This document shows, piece after piece, positions 9,568-17,323 of a stretch of 64,000 nucleotides of DNA; the stretch's first letter is position 1, and every line of letters starts with the position of its first letter. The stretch covers positions 11,067 through 75,066 of the forward strand of contig NZ_DATNGK010000263.1 in NCBI RefSeq assembly GCF_035605935.1, given 5' to 3'. A program made the position numbers and the translations under genes. Source of the stretch: Actinocrinis sp035605935. Lineage in GTDB: Bacteria > Actinomycetota > Actinomycetes > Streptomycetales > Catenulisporaceae. A model generated the notes under the pieces. The model was not told the DNA's origin. It saw only the letters and a program-made list of their open reading frames with translations, and searched no databases.

Positions 9568-10104
9568 CTACCGGCCGGTGGATCCGAACCCGCCCGTGCC
9601 ACGCGCCGTATCCGGCAACTGCGCGACCTCGCGGAAGCGGGCCCGCTCGACCCGCTGCACCACGAGTTGGGCGATCCGGTCCCCCCGGTGGAACACCACG
9701 GGGGCATTCCGGTCCAGATTGACCACGATCACCTTGACCTCGCCACGGTACCCCGCGTCCACCGTTCCGGGGGAGTTGACCAAGCCCACTCCGTAGCGGG
9801 CGGCGAGACCGGAGCGGGGATGCACGAACGCTGCGTAACCCTCCGGCAGCGCGAGCGCCAGACCGGTGGGCAACACTGCCCGCTCGCCCGGCTCGACAAC
9901 GGCGTCCACGGCGGTACGCAAGTCCGCGCCGGCGTCACCCATATGGGCGTACGTCGGCAAGGGAAGGCCTGGGTCGAGGCGGGTGACCAGAACGTCCACG
10001 TCGGCACCCGGCATGTCCCCGGCGACCACCATTCCGCCACCCACACCGTCCGGGTCAGTGGCGGAAACGGCCTGCGGCTGCGCGCGCGCCAGTTGATCCG
10101 TCAC
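9568..10104 (-). CDS. dut: dUTP diphosphatase (deoxyuridine triphosphatase)
   Basis: Hydrolyses dUTP to dUMP and pyrophosphate, keeping uracil out of DNA and feeding thymidylate synthesis. All five trimeric dUTPase motifs are present: GDAGADLRTA, HPRSGLAARYG, GLVNSPGTVDAGYRGE, RGDRIAQLVV and the C-terminal P-loop-like GGFGSTG. At 178 residues it carries about 30 extra N-terminal residues (MTDQLARAQPQAVSATDPDG) compared with the usual core of about 150. The start ATG overlaps the stop of the upstream thioesterase, implying coupled translation. Confidence 0.96.
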   Translation of the reverse strand: MTDQLARAQPQAVSATDPDGVGGGMVVAGDMPGADVDVLVTRLDPGLPLPTYAHMGDAGADLRTAVDAVVEPGERAVLPTGLALALPEGYAAFVHPRSGLAARYGVGLVNSPGTVDAGYRGEVKVIVVNLDRNAPVVFHRGDRIAQLVVQRVERARFREVAQLPDTARGTGGFGSTGR

Positions 10105-10751
10105 GGGTTCACCTCGAAGGCACGCAGCATCCGATAGTCGTCTGGATTGTCCAAGACCGCTTGGACCTCCTCCGCGCGGCCGTGCTTGGCGAAATGGCCA
10201 AGCCGCACCTCGACGAACAGCGCGGTCGCCTGCGCCGCTAGTTCACCGTCCGGACTGTCGAGCCGGCCTTCGGCGCGGTGGTAGAGCTTTCGGCCGTGCA
10301 CGCCCACGCAGCGCGCGGAGAAGTGCACGGTACTGCCGAGCGGGACCGGCCGGACGAAGTCGGTCTCCAGGCGGCCGGTGACCGCGGGGATCCGCATCAT
10401 CCAGTGCAGAGCGCCCATGACCTCGTCGAAGGCGAGCGAGAGCAGGCCGCCGTGGATGAGCCCGGGCGCACCCTGATGCGGCGGACCAACTTCGAACTGC
10501 GCCCGCACCGCGACGCCCTCGTCGGCGAACATCCGCAGGTGCAGGCCGTTGGGCTGCTCCTCACCGCAGGCGAAGCACATCGGATAGTGCTGGCCGAGCT
10601 CGGTGCCCGGAGCCGGTGCCTGCTCGTGGCGCTGCGGGGACTCGGCGTCCGGTGGCGGTGTAGTCGGCGTGACCGGCCCTGAAATGCCCGCAGCGGCGGC
10701 GTGCGGTACGGCGTTGGGTGCGGGCTGCTGGCTCAGGTCGGATCTGCTCAC
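10101..10751 (-). CDS. PaaI-family hotdog thioesterase
   Basis: Acyl-CoA thioesterase-like protein with a single hotdog fold. After a disordered Pro/Ala-rich N-terminus of about 50 residues comes the actinobacterial signature CFACGEEQPNGLHLR, then the hotdog helix HGGLLSLAFDEVMG (catalytic Asp/Glu region) and the strand ETDFVRPVPLGSTVHF. Its natural acyl substrate is unknown. Its last codons overlap the dut start (ATGA-type overlap), so it is the first gene of the dut operon; the divergent DUF3093 gene begins 90 bases away. Confidence 0.88.
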   Translation of the reverse strand: MSRSDLSQQPAPNAVPHAAAAGISGPVTPTTPPPDAESPQRHEQAPAPGTELGQHYPMCFACGEEQPNGLHLRMFADEGVAVRAQFEVGPPHQGAPGLIHGGLLSLAFDEVMGALHWMMRIPAVTGRLETDFVRPVPLGSTVHFSARCVGVHGRKLYHRAEGRLDSPDGELAAQATALFVEVRLGHFAKHGRAEEVQAVLDNPDDYRMLRAFEVNP

Positions 10752-10840
10752 GCCGCAGACATTACTCGCGAGTCACCTTGCGTCTGTCTCCGGCAGGGGC
10801 GGGTTCTTCGGCCCGCGCACGGTGTGTGACGCTAGGCCAC

Positions 10841-11356
10841 ATGAACTCACAGCTCGAACAGTCTGTGCCGAACCAAGGCGGGAGCGGCGGGCCCGCCACG
10901 GGCGGCGCCGGCACGCGTTATCGGGAAAAGCTGCGCGCGCCGCTCTCCTACTGGTTCATCGGCTTCCTGTTCGGGCTGAGCTTGGCGATCATCATGCTCG
11001 TGATCGGCCCGTGGTGGTCGCTCGGCGCCTTACTCGTCGGGACGGCGCTGAGCGAGTACGCGGTGGTGGCCTACGGCAATCAAGTGATCGAGATCTCCGC
11101 GGACGGCACACTCACCGCCGGAACCGCGACGCTGCCGGCATCGGCCTTGGGTGCGGCTGTCGCGCTCGACGAGGAGCGCGCCCGCGCGCTGCGGACGTAC
11201 GAGGCGGATCCGCGGGCGTTCCTCCTGCTACGCAGCTACATTTCGACCGCGGTGCGCGTCGAGATCACCGACCCGTCGGACCCGACTCCCTATCTCTATC
11301 TGTCCAGCCGCCGGCCGAAGCAACTCGCGGCGGTGGTCAACGCGCTCCCACGCTGA
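10841..11356 (+). CDS. DUF3093 membrane protein
   Basis: A 171-residue protein. A Gly-rich N-terminus (MNSQLEQSVPNQGGSGG) is followed by two adjacent transmembrane helices (SYWFIGFLFGLSLAIIMLVIG and WWSLGALLVGTALSEYAVVAYG). A soluble domain then ends in a conserved VEITDPSDPTPYLYLSSRRP motif. This is the actinobacterial DUF3093 family, usually near dut as here; its role is unknown. The ATG at 10841 is chosen over in-frame upstream codons because the frame before it has no conserved character. There is no obvious ribosome site, and a short or absent leader is possible. Confidence 0.9.
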   Translation: MNSQLEQSVPNQGGSGGPATGGAGTRYREKLRAPLSYWFIGFLFGLSLAIIMLVIGPWWSLGALLVGTALSEYAVVAYGNQVIEISADGTLTAGTATLPASALGAAVALDEERARALRTYEADPRAFLLLRSYISTAVRVEITDPSDPTPYLYLSSRRPKQLAAVVNALPR

Positions 11357-11414
11357 CCACCGCCGACGGCCCGGACGCCCGGAGACGCCGCCCACCCGCC
11401 GGCGGCGACCCGGG

Positions 11415-11708
11415 TTATGCGCAGTCGCGGCAGATGCTCTGCCCGTTGCGCTCGTACGCCAGTTGCGACTGGTGGTGCACCAGAAAGCACTTGGCGCAGG
11501 TGAACTCGTCGGCCTGGCGCGGCAGCACCCGGACGCTGAGCTCTTCATTGGACAGGTCGGCGCCGGGTAGCTCCAGCGACTCGGCGTCGCCCTCGTCCAG
11601 GTCCACGACGGCCGCGGTCTTGTCGACCCGGCGGGCCTTCAACTCCTCCAGCGAGTCCTCGCTGAGCTCGTCGTCGGTCTTGCGTGGCGTGTCGTAATCG
11701 GTGGCCAT
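11415..11708 (-). CDS. DUF4193 zinc-ribbon-like protein
   Basis: A 97-residue acidic protein matching the actinobacterial DUF4193 family. It opens MATDYDTPRKTDDELSEDSL and ends with a four-cysteine ribbon, FTCAKCFLVHH...ICRDCA (CxxC...CxxC), which probably binds zinc. The ATG at 11708 has GGGGGAGAGGGAG just upstream. It is convergent with DUF3093 and divergent from the carbonic anhydrase. RbpA-like or nucleic-acid contacts have been suggested for similar small ribbons, but nothing here proves that. Confidence 0.9.
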   Translation of the reverse strand: MATDYDTPRKTDDELSEDSLEELKARRVDKTAAVVDLDEGDAESLELPGADLSNEELSVRVLPRQADEFTCAKCFLVHHQSQLAYERNGQSICRDCA

Positions 11709-11917
11709 TTCTCCCTCTCCCCCTTCAGGCGGTTCTCTCGTTCTGGGCACGTAACGTTTCGGGAGCCGGACTTGTGCCCGATCCGAGGCGCAGATTTTGC
11801 CGTACTTCAAGGGGTGTTACGCAACCGACACCCTCTGCCGTCCGCCGAAAGGGTGATCTGGCAGGATTGGCCGACCTCCGCTGTCTGCCGCCTACCCCGT
11901 CATGGAAGGTTTTCCCC

Positions 11918-12436
11918 ATGCCGATCTACGCTTTGGGCGACCATGTTCCCACCCTTCATCCAGACGCCTTCATCCACCCGGACGCCGTGGTGATCGGGCA
12001 GGTCAGCGTCGGGGCGGGGAGCACCGTGTGGCCGGGCGCGGTGCTGCGTGGAGACTATGGAACCATCACGGTCGGGGAGCGCACATCGGTTCAGGACGGC
12101 GCAGTGGTGCACGCCACGGAGGAACTCGCCACCGTAATCGGCTCCGAATGTGTAATCGGTCACATCGCGCACCTTGAGGGGTGTTTGGTCGAAGATCGCT
12201 GCCTCATCGGCTCAGGGTCGGTGGTGCTACACCGAGCAGTGATCCGCAGCGGAGCGCTGGTTGGTGCGGGGGCGGTGGTGTCTCCCGGGACGGAGGTTCC
12301 CGGCGGGGCGATGGCCTTGGGCGTCCCGGCGAAGATCCGGACCGATGCGGTACCGCCGGGCGCTTTCGACGACGCGGTGGCGCGGTACGTGGCCAACGGC
12401 GCTCACTACGCGAAAGAGCTACGGCGGATCGGCTGA
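11918..12436 (+). CDS. Gamma-class carbonic anhydrase-like left-handed beta-helix protein
   Basis: A 172-residue LbetaH protein of the gamma-carbonic anhydrase (CaiE/PaaY/YrdA) family. Hexapeptide turns run through VIGQVSVGAGSTVWPGAVLRGDYG. The three metal-ligand histidines are seen at His65 (GAVVHATEE) and at His82 and His85 (IGHIAHLEGC). Active-site Arg44 and Asp46 in the LRGD motif are present. Predicted to hydrate CO2, though many members of this group lack measurable activity. The start at 11918 (MPIYALGDHVP) matches the family. The stop is 13 bases from the convergent histidine kinase gene. Confidence 0.9.
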   Translation: MPIYALGDHVPTLHPDAFIHPDAVVIGQVSVGAGSTVWPGAVLRGDYGTITVGERTSVQDGAVVHATEELATVIGSECVIGHIAHLEGCLVEDRCLIGSGSVVLHRAVIRSGALVGAGAVVSPGTEVPGGAMALGVPAKIRTDAVPPGAFDDAVARYVANGAHYAKELRRIG

Positions 12437-12449
12437 CCGGTCCGGCGCG

Positions 12450-13799
12450 TCAGACCACGCGACTCGGGGCCGGGACCCAGACGCGGACGATCAAGCCGCC
12501 CTCGGTGCGCGGCTGCACTGCGATGCGGCCGCCGTGCGCGGAGACGATGGCGCGAACGATCGACAGGCCGAGTCCCGCGCCGCGGTCCGCGGGATCTTTT
12601 GGACCTTTGCCGTTGGCGTGGAACCTGCGGAAGGGCTCGAAAAGGCCCTCCGCTGCCGATTCGGGCACGACCGGCCCGCTATTGGCCACGACGAGCAGAC
12701 CGTGCGTCTGTTGGTCGTAGGTGACCACGTCGACCCAGCCGCCAGGCACGTTGTACCGCAGCGCGTTCTGGATCAGATTGGTTGCTACCCGCTCCAGGAG
12801 TGGCCCATCGCCGAACGCCGAGGCGCGCCCCAAGTCTGTCCGCACGACGACTTCGCGTTCCGCCGCTTCGGCTTCGCACTGGGCAGCGGCGCGATGCGCG
12901 ACCGCAGCGAGGTCCACAGGAGACGGATCGACGAGTGCGTTATCGGCGCGGGCGAGAGCGAGCAGCCCTTCGATCATGCGCTCCGAGCGTTCGTTCGTCA
13001 TCAGCAGTGCCTTGGCAAGCTGCTCGGTCTGCGGGGACACGTCCGGGTCGGCGAGGGCGACCTCTAGCAGCGTGCGGTTGATCGCGAGCGGGGTCCGCAA
13101 TTCATGCGAGGCATTGCCGGTGAAGCGACGCTGGCTCTGGAAGGCGAGGTCGAGGCGGTCGAGCATCTCGTCGAAGGTGTCGGCGAGTTCGCGCAGCTCG
13201 TCGCTGGGGCCGTCGAGTGAGATCCGCGTGCGCGAGGCGGCGTCCGGCCGGTGCGCGATACGACGGGCAGCGGCTGTGACGCGGCTCAGCGGCCGCAGCA
13301 CCCGCCCTGCGATCCAGTAACCGGCGCCGAAGGCGACCACGCTGGTCGCGGCGAGGCCGAGCAACGAGGAGATGACGATGCCGTGCAGCGTTTCTGAGCG
13401 CTGGAGGTGGTTGCACTGGGCTGTCTGAGCGGCCGTCAGTCTTAGGCCGGCCGCCCGGTCCGCTTGGGTCAGAGTGCACCACGCAGGCAGATCGGCGCGT
13501 GGGTGGTTGAGGCGCCAGAGCACGAGCAGGTAGATGACGGCGATCAAAATGATCCCCGCGCCGACGAACAGCGAGCCGTAGATCAGCGTCAGGCGAGCGC
13601 GCACCGTGAGCCCGCGGCGACCTCCCGCCGTCACAGAACGGCGGCCAAAGGGCGGAGCGGCCTCGCTCACGGCCGTATAGTGCCCTGAGGCTGTCAGCGG
13701 CACGACGGTCCTGGCGAGGGGGTCTGGCGGGCCGGTCTGGCCGCTGCGTGACGCCGTCGGATCGACGGACGTCGCATTCGGGTCGATGTTCATCGTCAC
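12450..13799 (-). CDS. Sensor histidine kinase
   Basis: Membrane sensor of a two-component pair. A 60-residue cytoplasmic N-tail precedes TM1 (about 69-97). A short external loop of about 40 residues holds two cysteines (Cys108, Cys129), followed by TM2 (about 141-165). Then come a HAMP-like linker, the phospho-acceptor motif SHELRTPLAI with His232, and a HATPase domain (LIQNALRYN; RGAGLGLSIV). The external cysteine pair could form a disulfide or redox sensor (inference). The gene starts four bases after the response-regulator stop, so the pair is an operon. The start could be the GTG at 13799 or the ATG two codons later. Confidence 0.92.
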   Translation of the reverse strand: MTMNIDPNATSVDPTASRSGQTGPPDPLARTVVPLTASGHYTAVSEAAPPFGRRSVTAGGRRGLTVRARLTLIYGSLFVGAGIILIAVIYLLVLWRLNHPRADLPAWCTLTQADRAAGLRLTAAQTAQCNHLQRSETLHGIVISSLLGLAATSVVAFGAGYWIAGRVLRPLSRVTAAARRIAHRPDAASRTRISLDGPSDELRELADTFDEMLDRLDLAFQSQRRFTGNASHELRTPLAINRTLLEVALADPDVSPQTEQLAKALLMTNERSERMIEGLLALARADNALVDPSPVDLAAVAHRAAAQCEAEAAEREVVVRTDLGRASAFGDGPLLERVATNLIQNALRYNVPGGWVDVVTYDQQTHGLLVVANSGPVVPESAAEGLFEPFRRFHANGKGPKDPADRGAGLGLSIVRAIVSAHGGRIAVQPRTEGGLIVRVWVPAPSRVV

Positions 13800-13803
13800 C
13801 TGC

Positions 13804-14460
13804 TCACGCGATGCGGTAACCAGCGCCGGGCACGGTAAGCACGACCGGCGGATCGCCGAGGCGCTTGCGCAGGGTCATGACGGTAACGCGCACCACGTTG
13901 GTGAACGGGTCCGCATTCTCGTCCCACGCCTTCTCCAACAGTCGCTCGGCAGTCACTGCGGTGCCGTCCGCGCGCATCAGCACCTCCAACACAGCGAACT
14001 CCTTGGGCGAGAGAGCGACCAGATGGCCGTCTCGGGTCACCTCGCGGCGCGCGGGATCCAGGCGCAGTCCCGCTCGCTCCAGCACCGGCGGAACCGGGGC
14101 GACCGACCGGCGGCCTAACGCGCGCACGCGAGCCACCAGTTCGGCGAACGCGAAGGGCTTGCCCAGGTAGTCGTCGGCGCCTAGGGAGAGTCCGGCTACC
14201 CGGTCGGAGACGTCCGAGGCGGCCGTGAGCATGATCACACGAGTCGGCGAACCCGAGGAGGCGATCAGCCGGCATACCTCGTCCCCGGACATAGCGGGCA
14301 GGTCCCGGTCGAGCACCACCACGTCGTAGTCGTTAACGCTCGTGCGCTCCCACGCCGAGGCCCCGTCATAGACCACGTCCACGGCCATGGCCTCGCGGCG
14401 CAGCCCGGTCGCGATGGCATCGGCCAGCAACTGCTCATCCTCGGCGACCAGCACCCGCAT
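13804..14460 (-). CDS. OmpR-family response regulator
   Basis: A 218-residue transcription factor. The receiver domain has acidic residues VAEDEQ, phospho-acceptor Asp in VVVLDRDLPAMSGDEV, Thr/Ser in MLTAASD and Lys in YLGKPF. It is followed by a winged-helix domain (LSPKEFAVLEVLMR...TNVVRVTVMTLRKRLGDPPV...VPGAGYRIA). GGAGG precedes the ATG by nine bases. It is first in the operon with the histidine kinase. On its strand upstream, an AT-rich tract with TATGAAT may be the promoter. The target genes are unknown. Confidence 0.94.
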   Translation of the reverse strand: MRVLVAEDEQLLADAIATGLRREAMAVDVVYDGASAWERTSVNDYDVVVLDRDLPAMSGDEVCRLIASSGSPTRVIMLTAASDVSDRVAGLSLGADDYLGKPFAFAELVARVRALGRRSVAPVPPVLERAGLRLDPARREVTRDGHLVALSPKEFAVLEVLMRADGTAVTAERLLEKAWDENADPFTNVVRVTVMTLRKRLGDPPVVLTVPGAGYRIA

Positions 14461-14832
14461 GATCCGTACGCCTCCAGGTAGCGCTCTGTGTTCTTATCAA
14501 ATTCATAGTGCGGTCCAGTTCGAAGAAAACAGGCTGTCGCACCCGGCGTAAAAAGCAGGTCAAGAAAAACCGCGGCGCTCGGGAGTGGTTTGGCGGCAAG
14601 CGGCTTCGGGAACGCCTGAGCCAGATGGCTCAACCCCCCGAACGGGCGGCGTGGGCACGAACTCGTGAGTGCGGCAAGAACTTCAGCAAGTCCTCTGAGC
14701 AGTAACCACCCTCGTACGACTCAGGAAGGCGACCCCACATCCAGCGGCCGATCGGCCTCGACCTCCACGGCTTTGGGCGGCGCCCGGTCCCTCATCCGGC
14801 CCCCGCCCCTCCCCCGCGCAAGGAGCGAACCT
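14461..14832. other. Divergent intergenic region, response regulator / 58-aa protein
   Basis: A 370-base gap with no protein-like frame. It is AT-richer near 14490-14580 (TTCTTATCAAATTCATAG and GTAAAAAGC on the plus strand), where the response-regulator promoter probably lies. A small inverted repeat GAGCCAgatGGCTC sits around 14620. Near 14820 an AAGGAG ribosome site belongs to the following small gene. Confidence 0.45.
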
Positions 14833-15009
14833 ATGGGAGAGTTCTCCATTCGTCTGCGTCAGCGCATCTTCGAAACGGAGACGGCTCTTCGCCGTGCGAT
14901 GTACGCCAAGGACCCGTATGCGGTCCAAGTAGAGCAGGGCGAACTGGACTCCCTGCTGCGGATCGCGGCCGAACACGGCGTTGACGTGGCGCCATCCGTA
15001 GCGGCCTGA
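14833..15009 (+). CDS. 58-residue conserved small protein
   Basis: Reads MGEFSIRLRQRIFETETAL, then AMYAKDPYAVQVEQGELDSLLRIAAEHG. It is an amphipathic, probably all-helical protein without cysteines or membrane segments. AAGGAG lies eight bases before the ATG and a strong terminator follows the stop, which together support a genuine gene. I have seen similar short proteins in actinobacterial genomes but know no function for them. The helix-loop-helix pattern suggests a protein-interaction or DNA-associated role, but this is only inference. Confidence 0.75.
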   Translation: MGEFSIRLRQRIFETETALRRAMYAKDPYAVQVEQGELDSLLRIAAEHGVDVAPSVAA

Positions 15010-15029
15010 TCCAGATTCAGGACAGCACT

Positions 15030-15083
15030 GCGTTACGTGAACCGCCCCGCGCCACCAACGGCGCGGGGCGGTTCACGTAACGC
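15030..15083. terminator. 24-bp perfect hairpin between convergent genes
   Basis: A perfectly paired 24-bp stem (15030-15053 with 15060-15083) and a 6-base loop ACCAAC lie between the 58-aa protein gene and the convergent inositol monophosphatase gene. It is the longest perfect hairpin I found in the window. There is no U-tract. A bidirectional terminator is the simplest explanation. Confidence 0.85.
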
Positions 15084-15128
15084 CACCTAGCCTCGTGCTC
15101 GTCCTGCACTGCTCAGAGAGCGGGCCTG

Positions 15129-15986
15129 TTAATAATCATCATCCGCGCCGAGCTCGACCAACGCTCCGTGCAACGCGGCGAAGGTGCCAGGCGGAGCCGC
15201 GATGGACATCTGCTCGCTCGACTCGGCGCCGTGGAAGCCCTCGACGATCGCCCCCGCCTCGGTGGCGATGAGCGTGCCGGCACAGCGGTCCCAGTGGTGC
15301 GTCCCGCGCTCGTAGTACCCGTCCACCCGCCCTGCGGCCACCGCGCAAAGATCCAGCGCCGCCGACCCGTTGCGGCGGATGTCACGCACCCGCGGCAGCA
15401 GTGCCCCCGCGATCGCTCCCTGGCGCTCTCGCCGCTCCGCGCGGTAGCCGAAGCCGGTAGCAACGAGCGCCGAGCCGAGATCCGCCGCAGGCCTTACGCG
15501 CAGCTTCGTGTCGTTACACCACGCCCCGGCGCCGCGCACAGCCGTGTAGAGCTCACCCAGACGCGGAGCCGCCACAACTCCGGCAACCGTCACGCCGTCG
15601 ACCTCCACGCCCACGGACACCGACCAGTGCGGTAGGTCGTAGAGGTAATTCACCGTTCCGTCGATGGGGTCGATCACCCAACGCACCGCTCCGTGGCCCG
15701 GCTCGGCGCGCCCAGAATCGGCTCCGCCCTCCTCGCCGAGGAACGCGTCATCAGGCCGTTGCGCGAGGATCAGCTTGCGAATGAGCCCTTCGGCCGCGGT
15801 ATCCATCTCGGTCACGACGTCCGTCGGGCTCGACTTGGTGTCCGCGACGCCGAGGTCCGCCGGCCGCCGCTCCACGGCGAGCCTGGCCGCCTCGGTGGCG
15901 GCGGCACGAGCCAACTCCAGCAGCTTCCAGGGGTCTGGCGACACGTCAGTCCGTTCAGTCGGCGTCGGTTGGGCGGCCGCGCGCAT
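15129..15986 (-). CDS. Inositol monophosphatase family protein
   Basis: Mg2+-dependent sugar or inositol phosphatase. The metal site is complete: GEE (Glu85-Glu86), WVIDPIDGTVNY (Asp106, Asp109) and the C-terminal HHWDRCAGTLIATEAGA. Inositol-1-phosphate, histidinol phosphate or other small phosphates are possible substrates. The ATG at 15986 overlaps the ferrochelatase stop by one base (TGATG), so the two are translationally coupled. A GTG at 15944 closer to the conserved core is an alternative start, and 16001 would extend it by five residues. The ferrochelatase-IMPase pairing is familiar from Streptomyces. Confidence 0.92.
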   Translation of the reverse strand: MRAAAQPTPTERTDVSPDPWKLLELARAAATEAARLAVERRPADLGVADTKSSPTDVVTEMDTAAEGLIRKLILAQRPDDAFLGEEGGADSGRAEPGHGAVRWVIDPIDGTVNYLYDLPHWSVSVGVEVDGVTVAGVVAAPRLGELYTAVRGAGAWCNDTKLRVRPAADLGSALVATGFGYRAERRERQGAIAGALLPRVRDIRRNGSAALDLCAVAAGRVDGYYERGTHHWDRCAGTLIATEAGAIVEGFHGAESSEQMSIAAPPGTFAALHGALVELGADDDY

Positions 15987-17065
15987 CAGTCCGACCCGCA
16001 CAGTGCCGGTCGTTGGACACGCGGGTTAGGGCAGCATCCGGCGCGACACACGTCCGGCATCACGCCCAGGGCGCTGAGCACCTTCGGCTCCGGCTGCTCG
16101 CCGCGAGCACGCGCGGCGCGTTCGAGCACGAGGTCGCGGATTGCGGCGACGAATGCCGGGTCCGTCCCGACGGTCGCCGCCCGAGCGAAGGGCAGGCCAA
16201 GCTTGGCGGCCGTCGCGGCGGCCTCGGTGTCGAGGTCGTAGACGACCTCCATGTGATCCGAGACGAAGCCGATCGGGACCGCCACCGCCGCGGTCAATCC
16301 TTGAGCAGAGCGCTCACGCAGGTAGTCGCCGATGTCCGGCTCAAGCCACGGCTGGCTTGGCGGACCGCTGCGGCTGCAATAGGTGAGCGACCGCGGCCTG
16401 CTCACGATGCCGGTGGCTCGCTCTACGCCCTCTGCGACGAGGTCCGCGACGGCCTGGTGCTGTTCGACGTAAGGGCTCGACTCTGCCAGGACGAGCGGCA
16501 GCGAGTGCGTAACGAACACCAACTCGGCGGCATCGCGAACCGACTCGTCGAGCGTTGCCAACGCATCGACGGTCGAGCGGACCATGGGCTCTACGAAGCC
16601 GGGGTGGTCGTAGTACGCGCGGATGCGGTCCAGTCGCAGATCCGCAGTCGTCGCTCCGCCCGCTTCCACCGCCGCGGCCAGGTCCTCGCGATATTGCCGG
16701 CAACCCGAGTAAGACGAATACGCCGACGTGACGAACACCACGGCCCGCTGCACGCCGTCCTCAGCCATCCGGGCGAGCGTGTCGGCGACGTACGGGTCCC
16801 AGTTCCGGTTGCCCCAGTAAATCGGCAGGTCGAGCCCGTGCTGCCCGAAGTCTTGCTCAAGAGCGGCGATCAGCGCGCGGTTCTGCCCGTTGATCGGGCT
16901 GACCCCGCCGAATTGGAAATAGTGCGCGCCGACTTCGACCAGCCGCTCCTTGGGGATGCCCCGGCCGCGGGTGACGTTCTCCAGGAAGGGGACGACGTCG
17001 TCCGGACCCTCGGGCCCGCCGAAGGAAAGCAGCAGCAGGGCGTCGTACGGGCTGGCCAAAGACAT
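15986..17065 (-). CDS. cpfC: Coproporphyrin ferrochelatase with Fe-S-type cysteines
   Basis: Inserts Fe2+ into coproporphyrin III in the actinobacterial (coproporphyrin-dependent) heme pathway. The catalytic His187 lies in VFVTHSLP and the conserved acidic residue is Glu273 in DHMEVVYD. Cys122 (SGCRQYRED) together with Cys340, Cys344 and Cys345 (VCRAGCCPNP) matches the cysteine pattern that binds a [2Fe-2S] cluster in actinobacterial ferrochelatases. The 359 residues from MSLASPYDALLLLSFGGPEG fit the family; the frame is open upstream but lacks conserved sequence. It overlaps the phosphatase gene. Often still annotated hemH. Confidence 0.93.
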   Translation of the reverse strand: MSLASPYDALLLLSFGGPEGPDDVVPFLENVTRGRGIPKERLVEVGAHYFQFGGVSPINGQNRALIAALEQDFGQHGLDLPIYWGNRNWDPYVADTLARMAEDGVQRAVVFVTSAYSSYSGCRQYREDLAAAVEAGGATTADLRLDRIRAYYDHPGFVEPMVRSTVDALATLDESVRDAAELVFVTHSLPLVLAESSPYVEQHQAVADLVAEGVERATGIVSRPRSLTYCSRSGPPSQPWLEPDIGDYLRERSAQGLTAAVAVPIGFVSDHMEVVYDLDTEAAATAAKLGLPFARAATVGTDPAFVAAIRDLVLERAARARGEQPEPKVLSALGVMPDVCRAGCCPNPRVQRPALCGSD

Positions 17066-17323
17066 GACGCCATCCTCGCACGCCCGGCTCGGGCGCAAAC
17101 GCCGCGGTCGGCTAGCGTGGTAAAGGCGGCACAAGGTGGGGCGCAGCGTGGCGAGCAACATCAAAATTGCCTGAAGTCCCTTGACGCCCGGCCGCATGTC
17201 GCGTTGGCTACGCACCGCAGAACCAACCCGGGCGGCACAATTCCGCGCAAGAGCGCCTTGCACGGCAGGCCCGCGCGAGACCGCACGCCACCCCGCTGAC
17301 TGATGAGATGGGCAATCGAGGCT

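Noticed and set aside
14461..14832. Riboswitch in the gap before the 58-aa gene
   Set aside because: Only one small hairpin is seen and no known aptamer consensus could be matched by eye.
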